Positions 36,263-46,752 of a stretch of 64,000 nucleotides of DNA are shown one piece after another. The stretch lies in contig JARZZO010000013.1 of assembly GCA_030544215.1 (NCBI GenBank), positions 39,195,196 through 39,259,195 of the forward strand. Direction: 5' to 3'. The notes under the pieces were generated by a model, which did not search any database, was not told the origin of the DNA, and saw only the letters and a list, made by a program, of their open reading frames with translations. Positions within the stretch are counted from its first letter, which is position 1. Every line of letters begins with the position of its first letter. Source of the stretch: Zantedeschia hybrid cultivar (Eukaryota; Streptophyta; Magnoliopsida; Alismatales; Araceae). Position numbers and translations under genes: made by a program.

Positions 36263-38300
36263 GAGGTTTAATCTATACTATACTAATAAAATAGAATTTC
36301 TAATCCAGTTGATTTGGCATTCTCATATAATTTTCCATCAAAAAAATTATTAAGAGAAGCCATTAATGGTCATAACTCGATTATGATTATTATTTCTCTT
36401 TCTCATCCCTATCTATTTCAAAACAACTTATTAATAGTCATAACTCTCACCCCACTCATTTCAAAACTCACAATGAGCATAACTCTCTCTCTCTCAGGAC
36501 ATATGCACGGGAGCGGGGCCCATAACCCCCCTAAAATTAAGGAATTTCTTTAGTAATAAAAATATTAATCTATTTATATTAAAATAAAAATAATATAAAT
36601 CAAATAAAAATGTAAAATTATATTAATATTAAATGTAAAATAAATTATTCCTAAATATTGTCGTAATCTATTTTATTTAACTTATCTTATAAATTAATTT
36701 AACTCATATGTTATATAATTTGTTGTCGTATATTATTTATATTTACTATTTATTATGTTAATTCTTACATGTTAATAATTATCATATCATATAATATTTA
36801 ATATTTAGTGATATATATATATTTTAATTATAATATTTTTAGATCGGATGGCTTTAGACGGATAAGACTGACCGAGTTAGTCACCCAACTGGATGTGCAA
36901 TTTCTTGGGGTCCACACTTTGGACGTGCACGCAAAAGGTTGGGGACTGCAGAAACCTGTCCCCACATCCCTGACATCTAACTCGATCTCTAGTCAACTGT
37001 CCGCACATGCCTCAACTACCTACCGTGGTCCGTGGTAATGGACTCATTGAATTGTTGAGATTCATATAAATGTTCACATTAGGCGACAAACATGTATCGA
37101 TATATCGCGAAATCTATTTACAGAAGTTGTCGGCTTCAGATCAATAGAATCTATCTAAATTGAGCATCCTTTCAAAAAAAATAACGGCACTTAATTAGTC
37201 TTCTTCATGATTTGGGATATTATTATATACCAGCCACGTAGTACATACACGTGGCTCTCACCCGTGGGTCTGGTCGCTCACTGCGTGGGCCCCCATAATT
37301 CACCCGCGTGCCGCATTTGGATGTGAACCATGCTGATGTCAGCATCATGACGCAGCAATATATAGCACTCCCTCTTCTCATCTTCACGAGGTCACCCACA
37401 TCCAATAATCCGCACACTAGAGAGACTCCTTCACGTTTCCTTCACCCAAACTCACACGTAGGGCTGCAACAAAACAATACGTCCGACAGCACATGAGACT
37501 ACTTAATAACAACTCAACTTAACTTGTTTATTAAAATAAATGATTTTTTTTATATATAAGTTCTTATAATTTTTTAATATTCTTCGTAATCTGACCATTT
37601 AGAAATAAATCCTTATAATTTATCGTGAATTAGTGAAATGTCTCTAAAATTTACAAATAAGTTCCTGAAAGTATTACAAATAAGTCTTTAAGAAAGTTAC
37701 GATTGTGGAGAAACTTATTTGTAAATAATTAGATTATGGAGACTTATTTATAATATCACAAGATTATAAAGATTTATATGTAAAAATTTTAAAATAAATA
37801 AGTTCAAACAAAAAATTGAGTTCAACTCGTTTAAGTATTTATTAAGAACTCATTTAAGTAAGCATTCCTTTAAATATTTTTTTCGTCAATAAACTTAGTT
37901 AATAAAATATTTAATGTCTTATGATTTTTTTTTATTAAATAAGTAAGAGCACAACACCTTAGTACTCATATGTTTTGAGTTGAGTTTATAAATTTTTTTT
38001 TCTTTTACCTTAGTCTAAACATAAATTTATTGGACTCGCAAACTATTCGATATTTAGTTCGAACTCATTTAATATCAAAGTGAAACCAAATACTCAACTC
38101 GAACTCTTAACACTTGAAAAGAATAAAACTCAACTCAACTCAGTAAATTTGCATTCCTATCTACACATTTTTATCAACACAACAACAAAGTGGGAGCCAT
38201 GGCAGGTGAAGCAGACAGCTCTAATTCAATGCTATCACATCATTTCAACAGTGACCTCCAGGCTCTGACGGGCATCAGGACACTGTTTTAATTCAGTACG
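36263..38300. other. No gene recognised; right part of duplication unit 1
   Basis: AT-rich DNA. Homology with unit 2 resumes at about 36842-37170 (against 50505-50880), 37200-37500 (against 50930-51135) and 38155-38290 (against 51625-51760). ORFs are short and not conserved between units. A simple AG/CT tract lies near 36484. Confidence 0.5.
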
Positions 38301-39540
38301 GACAACCTACGGTCTGTTGCGAAGATATGGTATTCCAAATTTTTTGTTCTCATATTTTTTATTATTGTTACAAGAAGAATTTATTTTAGATAGAATAAGA
38401 AGCTTATCGAAATAAATAATTTTTACTTTTTATATAGAATGATTTATTCTACTTATTCAAGAAATAATGAGTACACGTCCAGAATAACAGAAAATAATAT
38501 GTCGGAACTCTCAAACCGAAGAAGTGGAATAACACGTCTTGTTCGACTCTAATCTCGCAGACAAACTGGCCTAGAGAAATACTTACTGCACCCCTTGGTG
38601 GTGCAGTCACTCAGACTTAATTGGCTAATCAGATGAGGCGTATGAATTAAATTCTGTTGCATCTCCAGAGGAGTTATACTTACTGCACTGAGGGTTAGTA
38701 TAATAGCTTAACAAAAAAAATTTATTTTTTAGATATTTCTATGTGGACCTCGAAGTGTTTTACATGTCTATCCTACGACATGTTCTTCGTCATTAATTCA
38801 CCATTTATACAACTAAGTATGTATTTTAAACATAAACTTAACATGCATCATGAATTATGAATCTTCCTTAAACATGACTTTATGTCATTTTACATGCATC
38901 ATTATATCATCATACCTTAATGATCATATGTATCATTATTTTTTTACTTTCATAACATAGGATAAGCAACCATAATATAACATAGAGGCATTATTACCAT
39001 CTTTTTTATCCAATAGGACACTCCCATATCCCACCCAGTTAGTATGTAAACATACATTTCAAGATTTATCTGTATGCATCGGGTTCATATATAACCTCAT
39101 AGTCATTAATTAAGTAGATATGAGAATTTAGAGATAATCCTATGTAATCAAGAGATGGCTTCCACCATGTAGCACTTTGGTCCCAAAAGAATTAAGAGGT
39201 GACTTTCCTAATATAGCACTTTGATCGATGTAGTACTTAAGTCCCATATTATCTGCGGGTACATCCACATCATAGTATCTTAAACATGATTATAAATGCA
39301 CGCAACAGTTACTGTGTAATGCCAAACATAACAACGCAGACGATCTTAAAATCATGCAAATAATCATGAAAATAGGATGGACTTGGATTTCTGTTTTTGA
39401 GAAATCTGAAATGCGTCTGCATCAAAAGATGCCTTTTTGTCTACCAATCCAAACGTCTTTAAGACTCTGACCATTTCCAATTTGACAAAAACTATTCATA
39501 AATTTTCAAACAACAATTATAATTATGCTGTTAAAAATCT
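38301..39540. other. No gene recognised; spacer between duplication units
   Basis: AT-rich. ACTTACTGCACC at about 38583 and ATACTTACTGCACTG at about 38676 resemble the ends of the foldback family at 22592. The stretch from about 38740 could be the worn 5' portion of the gypsy remnant that follows. Confidence 0.35.
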
Positions 39541-39559
39541 ACGCATCCTGTTGAATAAC

Positions 39560-39740
39560 TGAACAAGGAAGGGGATCTCCACCCTAAGATAGGATAAAAC
39601 TCGTCCGAGCTCTTGCAGTCACCACCATAGGGAAGGGATTCCCCACTCAAAGATGGGATAAAACTCGTCCGAACCCCTAGTGGGCACAATCACAGGGAAA
39701 GGGCTTCCCACCCTAAGATAGGATAAAATTCGTCCAAGCA
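39560..39740. repeat. Three tandem units of about 60-65 bp
   Basis: Units read roughly AAGGGGATCTCCACCC, TAAGATAGGATAAAACTCG, TCCGAGC..CACCA. They start near 39568, 39631 and 39698. Tandem repeats of this kind are frequent between pol and the 3' LTR of Tat-type gypsy elements, which fits the neighbouring features. Confidence 0.75.
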
Positions 39741-39904
39741 TACAACACCAATACACCTACAACCAAGCCTAAACCAATGGACGCCTACGCAGTCGGGGGA
39801 AGAAGGGGATATAACAATCAAAAAGAGCAATCAAATAATCAATTAAAGTAAGAAACAATTATAATAATTTCTCCCAAACTAACCCCTGATTAACCACTCT
39901 CTTA

Positions 39905-40795
39905 ATGACTACGTCGACCACCGTGTCAATCACCTCATCGGCCATGATGACCCCTTCCTATGACAGGAAGATGCGCCTCAACACGAAGGCCCGATGGTGG
40001 AGCGAGGTCAGTCGTTTGCAAGATGACATCGTTAAGAAAAAGATTGATATCAGTAGGATTGTCTTCCCAGAGATCCGTCACAAACAAAGCATCATCTTCA
40101 AAAAGCCCTTAACGCAGCCCTTCGGGAATGTGGTCAGTAACAAAATCCCGCCAAGTTGTGGGGAACGGCCACTCTCTGCCTGCCGGATAGTCGACCCAAA
40201 AGTAAGCCTCCTTCCACCCTTATGAGGGAAAACCCAGGGAGACGATGAAGGGTCCTTGGTCGCCGCGACTGAGGAACTGAAGGAAGCTACATGCACCAGA
40301 GATTGCATATCGGCGGAAGCTGAAAAGATGACATAATATGTCAACTAGAGTCCCAACCTGACCATAACAATGTACCAGGACGTTGAAGGCTACAGCCAAA
40401 TGCCAGGAGTTTGGTAGGATATTGGCGGGAGCCATGACGAAGAATTGGAGCAACTCTATGATAAAGATAGAGACTGGGAGCCGAAAGCCCACCTCAAATA
40501 TGGCATCGATGGCCATAAAGGATCTAGGGCTACCCGAGTAAAGGCGGTCTTGCGATGAAGGCATGCGCAGTCCGAACTTGATTGGGATCTGGTATGGATC
40601 ACTTAGCCAGCCAAGGGAGTCGGTAGTAACCGTTGAAGCCCTAAGGTTGGCGCAGTCTACGATAACTCCATGGGCATAATTTGAAGTCATCCCAATCAAG
40701 CAAAGATGAGTAAAACTAGAAGGGAGGTAATGCACAAGCAACTGCGGATGAACTCCTCCCCATGGCCCCCTTTTTATAGGCATAAGCTCGGGCAC
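39905..40795 (-). pseudogene. Gypsy-type transposon-associated ORF (Transposase_28-like), antisense, decayed
   Basis: Reading the minus strand, 40795-40220 is open for 191 codons. It contains FGLRMPSSQDRLYSGSP, then FEVGFRLPVSIFIIELLQFF, PANILPNSWHLAVAF and FLQFLSRGDQG. These correspond to the plant domain annotated as putative gypsy-type transposon or Transposase_28 (usual pattern RMP, GFRLPL..LL, P.QL.PN.WR). Homology continues in other frames to about 39905 (KGWKEAYFWV- and EWPFP-type words), so it is frameshifted. The adjacent LTR-like block points the other way, which suggests the antisense extra ORF of some Tat-lineage gypsy elements rather than gag. Confidence 0.6.
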
Positions 40796-41020
40796 TCTGC
40801 ACTCTCAACCGATCGGCAATAAATACGGAAAAGCAGTAACCACTTTGACCAGTAAAAAATAAATAAATCAAAGCTAAAAAAAATAAAAATAAGAGTACAA
40901 ACAAGTTCAAAAACTGCCCTAAAGGCCACGTCCTCGCCCTTCGGAGAGGGCACAATTTCACTGACCCATTTACTAGGTGGGCCGGCCCGCTAAAGAATGT
41001 CGTTGCTCGTTGCCATAGTC

Positions 41021-41417
41021 TGATGGGCCTTTCAACTGGGAGGCCCATGAACCCAGGCTCCAACAGGGAGCGCCTCAATCTGAAATGGAACCTGACATCC
41101 AACGTACGCCAGGAGACTTCCTTACCTAAGGAACTCTCCTTCGGATCAACTCCAGAGTAGATAAGGAAAATCCATAGTCCCATCCCGCCTAAAGAATTGG
41201 ACCTAATATCTCGTAACACACTCTCCGATCAGACTCAGTTATTGCCTCAGATCCTCCCCTATAAAGGGGACCCCCTAGTACCCTCAGAAAGATAGGTTCT
41301 ACACTAGATTCTCTATCTTCTCATTGTCTCTACACTCTCTGACTTAGGCATCAAAGGAGATTTCTCCGAATTGCGACTGGAGTCTCTTCTGACATGGTGT
41401 CTATTTTTGACCCAACA
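41021..41417 (+). mobile_element. Putative 3' LTR portion of the gypsy remnant
   Basis: In plus orientation there is a TATA-like CTATAAAGGGGACCCCC (about 41269) and a CTCTGACTTAGGCATCAAAGG stretch (about 41336) that resembles the R/U5 part of many plant gypsy LTRs. An end at CCCAACA (41417) is plausible. Immediately to the right, duplication unit 2 begins. The left boundary is uncertain and no target duplication was found. Confidence 0.5.
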
Positions 41418-41846
41418 TGTATGGTGCAACTTTTAGTTTCTGCTTGCCCAAATTATTTGATTGTTGTCATATGATATGCGTTAGAACATGACTACCTATT
41501 GTTGTACTGACTTTATCATTGATGACTTTTCTATGTTGCACGAACATATATAGTTAATGCATGCTTTTCTTAATAAGTAAACAGCAATCTCCCTTATTCA
41601 AAGTAGATTTTATCGTATGACACGCCCATTGAAAATGGTATCAATTAGCTTATCATGAAGCAGCTGGCAGTTTCTATCAAACTAATATGGCATGGTCCAG
41701 GCTCCCCAAGTCCAAAATCTTGACTACGCACATCCAAATGATGATACATCCTCATCATGCATTTTATCCGATCTTCCTCAAAATCTATGATTTAATAGAC
41801 TTACATGGCATGGTTTTATAACCGGCCGTACACAAACAAATGCCTC

Positions 41847-41960
41847 AAAATTTGGAGACCCGAGCCGTCCAGATTCCAGATTGCTGATGAAGAATCCCAA
41901 GAAATTGCACCATTTGATCAACATCTGACTTTCACAACCTCCTTAATAGCGGCAAAAGAT
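41847..41960 (+). mobile_element. 114-bp insertion with 13-bp target duplication, possible retroposed fragment
   Basis: AAACAAATGCCTC is present directly on both sides (41834-41846 and 41961-41973). Unit 1 has a single copy (26595-26606, AACAAATGCCTC) and no insert. A 13-bp duplication is the size left by LINE-mediated retroposition, but no poly(A) is visible. The insert is open in one plus frame (PSRFQIADEESQEIAPFD is part of it). I do not recognise the source. Confidence 0.65.
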
Positions 41961-42008
41961 AAACAAATGCCTCTACCATTGAGTTCGAGGGATATCGTAC
42001 TGGCTGGC

Positions 42009-42378
42009 TAGGGGTGTCAATCTGGCCAGTTAGTCAGTGGCCCAACTCAATCTTATCCATATTAAAAGGAATTGGATTGACCCAAATTATATAAATTGGA
42101 TTTAAATTTAGGTTGACATTAATTAAATTTGGACTGAGTTGGACTGGCTCAATTTAATCTATTGACTTTTACAATAATTCATACAAAAAGTATAACACTT
42201 GTGACAAATCATTTACAAATAGGACCAGGCCAACTTAACCCACTCACTATTTGGATTGAATTTATGTTAAATTTGAGTTGAATTTGAGTTGGACTAAAAT
42301 TGGGCCGAACTATTTTAAATTTTAATTAGACTGACATTATCACCCAACTCAATCCAGCCCATCCAATTTACATCCCTA
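42009..42378. mobile_element. 370-bp hAT-type MITE
   Basis: The ends TAGGGGTGTCAATCTGG and CCAATTTACATCCCTA are inverted repeats. A perfect 8-bp direct repeat TGGCTGGC flanks it (42001-42008 and 42379-42386). The interior repeats GGATTGAATTTRTGTT/GAGTTGAATTTGAGTTGGAC words. A second member with its own perfect duplication lies at 62210-62601. Confidence 0.92.
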
Positions 42379-42604
42379 TGGCTGGCCATGGATGCTCAGT
42401 TGGTATTGGAGAAGGGGTGTTTTAGGAGAATGCCTAAGTTCAAACTTGGGTGAGGGCGTTGTATTTCACCCCTGTCACTGTAGCACGGACCTCAAAAAAG
42501 TCCAAGGGATATGGTTGTATTTATGTACATTAATATTGAGAAGGAAATTTGAGTAGTAGGAGACGATGGCAATCTTTTCCCACAACCATCCGGTGCTGCA
42601 TGTG

Positions 42605-42629
42605 CGGGGGGGGGGGGGGGTGGGGGGGC
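42605..42629 (+). repeat. Poly-G run
   Basis: GTGC is followed by 16 G, a T and 7 more G. The paralogous place in unit 1 (about 26710) has only six G (GTGCGGGGGGACC). The length of the run may be affected by sequencing error. Confidence 0.85.
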
Positions 42630-42786
42630 GCTGTGATCTGTGTGTGAATTGTACATAAGGACGGCAACCCATGATGGTCCCATACACGATATAATTATGA
42701 AGAAAGATAAGGCACATCTCCATAAAAACCATACAGTGCCCTCATTTAGAGGAAACAAAAGCAAAAACAAGACCATCTGTACTCAC

Positions 42787-43016
42787 TAGTGGATTCAGCA
42801 TTCATTCAGTAGGATCTTAAGATTCTACTAGATTTTGTCAAATTTATTGACTTAATTTAAAATAGTTTAGTCCGGAGCCTCCTTGATCTAACGTAGGATC
42901 TCACTAGTTTAACCCAAGATCTCATATGATCTAATTCAAGATCCTACTGACCTAATAATATATATAATTTAATATCTGAGTGATCTTACTGGACAAAATT
43001 TTCGCATCCGCCACCA
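42787..43016. mobile_element. hAT-type MITE, same family as 28394
   Basis: CTAGTGGATTCAGCATTCA at the left and TTCGCATCCGCCACC at the right match the termini of the 28394 element. TACTCA occurs at both flanks as a worn target duplication. Unit 1 near 26870 reads CTGCACTACTCAGGAT without it. Confidence 0.7.
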
Positions 43017-43983
43017 CTACTCAGAAATGCAATCTAAAATTATATTCAAAGGCGTCACAACCTTCAATGGCTTTATTTGTCACCACACAAATGAGAGGCT
43101 TGGGACGACTTCTTACTAGATTTATTCGGTAATTGGAAAGTGAACAATATTTAGCGATTGGGCCATTAATTGATGATTTAATACAAAACGCCTGCAACCG
43201 ATCGAAAGAAGATTCCTAGATTGCACTGAAGCAACCATTAGTAGAATTCTTAACACATGCATCTCTACTTGTAGTTAATGGATAATACCTTTCTTCCAAA
43301 TCCTGTCATCCCTCCCAAACACACTTTCACAACGCTGGTTCTCCGTTTCAGATTTACAAATGTACCTTCAGGGTTGCAAAAGCCTTTTAATTCACGGTTT
43401 CAGAATCTTTAGAACGCATGAAAATCATTGGGCAAGCCATCTGCACTGTTCCTAAGAAAATTCTCATTATACTCCTTGTAAAAACATAAAAATGGTAAGC
43501 CGTTTTAGTCTTACATCCGAAGTTGTAAAAATAAACGTGTACTTATAAATAGAGTGCAACTTCTCTTCCCAACGAAGATTCTTTTTTAAGAAAAAAAGAT
43601 AAAATCCCACTTCCACTCTGGAGACAATGCTTTGGGACATGCTCATACATTAACTTGTCCGAGCACCGTTACTCGGTCTAACCCATCCAATAGTTCAAAG
43701 AATCCGCACACGTCTACTTTCACTGAAAAACTATGTAGAAACATCAAAACAATAAATCGCTTTAATCTCATATCAGATGTTGTTAAAATAGGTGTGCTTG
43801 TAAGCAGGGCGCAACCTCTCTTTCTAACAATAATCTTTTTTTAAGAAAAAAAAATATATCACCTCCGCTGTAAAGACAATACCTTAGAGGGGACACACAA
43901 ATTTTTACACATCCACACTCCTTAAAACATTTATTTCATCTCATTATTGCGTCCATCAATTTATATATAATCCTAAACTCCTT

Positions 43984-44280
43984 TTTTTTTTAATTTGGCC
44001 CAGTGGCCAAGTATGTACAACTATTTACAAAGGACCAAGATCTCGAGATTTTCCTCCGGAATTGGAGAATTTCGGTCAAGTGATGGGTCCGCCTAATTAG
44101 ACGATAATTACAGATCCGTCTGATTTCTGAAGAAATAATTTTACGGATCAGAGGATAAAGATCCCAACAACATCAAGACTGTATGACTGAAGAGTTTTTA
44201 GACTCCAACCAGATTCGAACGTGAAACCTCCCATTTAGAAGGGAGGTGATGAATCAACAGCCCTAGGCAGCTGGTTCTAT
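43984..44280 (-). mobile_element. tRNA-derived SINE with 13-bp target duplication
   Basis: On the minus strand it begins with a tRNA-like head (ACCAGCTGCCTAGGGCTG as A-box region, then CACGTTCGAATCTGG as a good B box). It ends in a poly(A) tail, seen as T-run 43982-43991 on the plus strand. TCCTAAACTCCTT flanks it on both sides (43971-43983 and 44281-44293). Unit 1 has the unoccupied site at about 28633 (TCCTAAACTGCTT), so it inserted after the duplication. Confidence 0.92.
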
Positions 44281-44874
44281 TCCTAAACTCCTTAACATGC
44301 AAACTAAGCCCCCTGGATTATGGAAAGCTACATCTAAGTTTTCAGCTACTCTTATATCCGGAGTTATATAAATGTTCTACATGCTCCTGAACTGTGTTAA
44401 TTAACTACTTTACACGCTGCTACGCCCTCTTTCTAGTTTATCTTCTGACATGTACGGATTCCTCGTCGGCCATTCATTCTTCGAACCCACAGACAGAAAC
44501 AGCGATCACGGTGCACGGTAAAATCTTAGAAACTAAGTCAAATGAAATGCAGAACCAAACCCAACCAAGCCAACGTACCGTAAAAGCTTGAAACAGAATC
44601 TATTATTTAATGGATCACCATAGTTAAATAATTTACTTCAATATTATTTTTTAAGAATAATCACCTAAAAAATATTATTTAAAAATTATTCCAAAAATTT
44701 AGGCTTTATAACATGCCATTATGCTTAAATAACCCACTTTATTGAGGACTCAATATTATTTCATAAAGGATGGTTATCCAAAAGATATTTATCTAGAAGT
44801 CATTTTGAATTTTGGGCCTTTTAATTTATGTAAACTCATATTCATAAATTTTTCAAGAATTTGATACTTGTGTC

Positions 44875-45485
44875 TAGAGCTGCAACTTTGGGTGGGTCAA
44901 CCCGAACTCGAGCGGGTCAACCCGATGAATAGGTCGGGTTGAACCCGATCAAGTTAGGATTGGGTTGGATTAGGGTTGTAGGTTCTTTCAACCCGACCTT
45001 ATATGGGTTGGGTTGAGTTGAGGTTGCCAATCCGATCTAACTTGAACCCGTTGTTAATATACATAAATGATAACGTAAATAATTAGAATATACTTCATTT
45101 AATTTTATATCATTGAATACAAATATAATTTATAATATGAACAAAGATGTTCTCAAATAATAACCATGTAAGCATGTGTCTACCTTTTTTTTTGTTACTT
45201 TGTTAAGGTAGATACATAAATTTACTCATACCTTTATCCATGAAATTTTGGTAGTAAGAAAGAAAAATTAAAAATATAGGCCATTAAAAATATAATCCGA
45301 CTCAACCCGACCAAACCCGATGAAGCTTGGGTTACATGGGTTGGGTTGGGTTGGGGCATTGTTAGACGGGTTGGGTTACGGTTGAAGAGGTTGGGTTGGG
45401 TTGGGTTAAGGTTGAGGAGTTTCTGACATGAGTTAGGTTAGGGTTGACCCCAACCCGACCTAACCCGACCCGAATTGCAGCTCTA
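44875..45485. mobile_element. 611-bp hAT-type MITE with GGGTTGGGTT-rich interior
   Basis: Perfect 11-bp terminal inverted repeats TAGAGCTGCAA/TTGCAGCTCTA are flanked by a perfect 8-bp duplication CTTGTGTC (44867-44874 and 45486-45493). Subterminal regions consist of GGTTGGGTT/AACCCGACC words in inverted arrangement. The middle is AT-rich. A close relative lies at 56073-56691. Confidence 0.95.
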
Positions 45486-45779
45486 CTTGTGTCGTGCTCA
45501 TTTAACTTGTTTGGTTTATTCAGGTTGATTTGATCTATGAAACAAGAAAAATTAGACATCAAACTTGAATAGTTTTTGAATTAGTTTCAACTTAAATAAA
45601 AAATTTCGAAAACTTAAATCAAACTACTGAATTAGGTGGTTCCATTTTGGTTTTTGAGTTGAAGCAAATGGTGAACACCCCTGCACTCTATAGTTGACTA
45701 CAGGAACATGCTCCTCTACCTAGCTGCTCTCATCTACACCTGAATTTGCACCACAAATCTCCTGATATATACCAGGCGC

Positions 45780-46480
45780 TAGTGGCGGATCTAGCTTTGG
45801 GCTGTGGGGTCCCAGGACCCCATTGAACTTTTACAGTTTAACAGGCCCACTCTAAGTTTGGGTACCCAGGACTCCACTGACTCACTATAGGACCCCACTT
45901 AGGACTGGGCTACTTGTGAGTTGCTCGAGCTCGGCTCTGAGTTGAGCTCGACTCGTTTGCCTAAACGAGCCAAGCCCGAACTTAAGATGAAACTCGTTTC
46001 AATAAACTAGTCGAGCCCGAGTTCGATCGAGCTCACGAGTTGACTCGCATCAAAATAAACATTATTACTTCATTTAAGTCTCCCAAGTTCACAACAAACA
46101 TAGGAATCAACACGAGTAGCAAGTACTGGGGTAGCAGCCACTTGAACACGTGAATTATTCTGAAGGATATAAGACGCAAGAAACTTTTCACGCAGCCGAT
46201 GTAGGACTAATGGGTAAGCCGTAAGCATGTTGGGCGGGTGCAGCTGGGCGGGTGGGCTTTGGACTTGAAGAGGACTGGCTTTGTAGGACTGTTGATGGAC
46301 TGGCTTTGGGCTTGCAGCTGGGCGGGTGGGCTTGAAGAGGACTGGCTTTGTAGGGCTGTTGATGGACTGGCTTTGGATTTGTTAATTAAGTGGGCTTAAC
46401 TTAACTGAGTTAGGCTCGGGTTCGGTGGGCAGTACTCAATATGAGGACCCCACTGGATCAAATTCCTAGGTCCGTCACTG
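45780..46480. mobile_element. 701-bp hAT-type element of the 28394 family with nested sequence
   Basis: The ends TAGTGGCGGATCTAGC and CCTAGGTCCGTCACTG match the family. The flanks CCAGGCGC (45772-45779) and CCACGCGC (46481-46488) match at 7 of 8 bases. The central part (about 45900-46435) is extra relative to the 220-bp member. It includes GAGCTCG/CTCGAGC-rich sequence and a direct repeat of about 62-74 bp (CAGCTGGGCGGGTGGGCTT at 46241 and 46315). Confidence 0.8.
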
Positions 46481-46752
46481 CCACGCGCGTACGTAGCCAT
46501 GTTACTTATGAGGGTCCACAACGAGGGTTGTGATTGACAGTGCAGATGGAAACAATTATGGGAGTGGATAGGTAATATCCGCAGGACGAATGGCGTATGG
46601 GTGGGGGCACGTACGCGTATGCACAGAGATCGACAGATCCTGTGGGTGGCATTGCGCAGTTGGCCAACAGCAGGACGCCACGACCTCTAGATGGAGCTAT
46701 GTTCGTAGTAGTCTATTAATAAGACGACACCTCACCCCATCCTGCAACGAAC

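Larger units (their letters stand above)
26180..38300. repeat. Unit 1 of a large diverged tandem duplication
   Basis: Collinear with 41430-51790. Landmarks: TTTGCCTAAATTATTTGAT at 26198 against 41448; the bHLH gene at 29504 against 46753; GGACAAGCCTCCCTGTCTGCCC at 32045 against 49679; a SINE at 36010 against 49930; GGATAAGACTGACCGAGT at 36862 against 50530; CATGCTGATGTCA at 37329 against 51063; and a CACTGTTTTAATT site at 38280 against 51741. Exons are near-identical, while introns and flanks carry different insertions. Limits are approximate. Confidence 0.85.

Noticed and set aside
39560..39740. Three spaced repeats as a CRISPR-like array
   Set aside because: Repeats are contiguous, degenerate and within a plant retrotransposon remnant; there are no spacers or cas genes.
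40220..40795. 191-codon ORF as a cellular gene
   Set aside because: It matches the gypsy-associated Transposase_28-type domain, and its homology continues in other frames past its stop.
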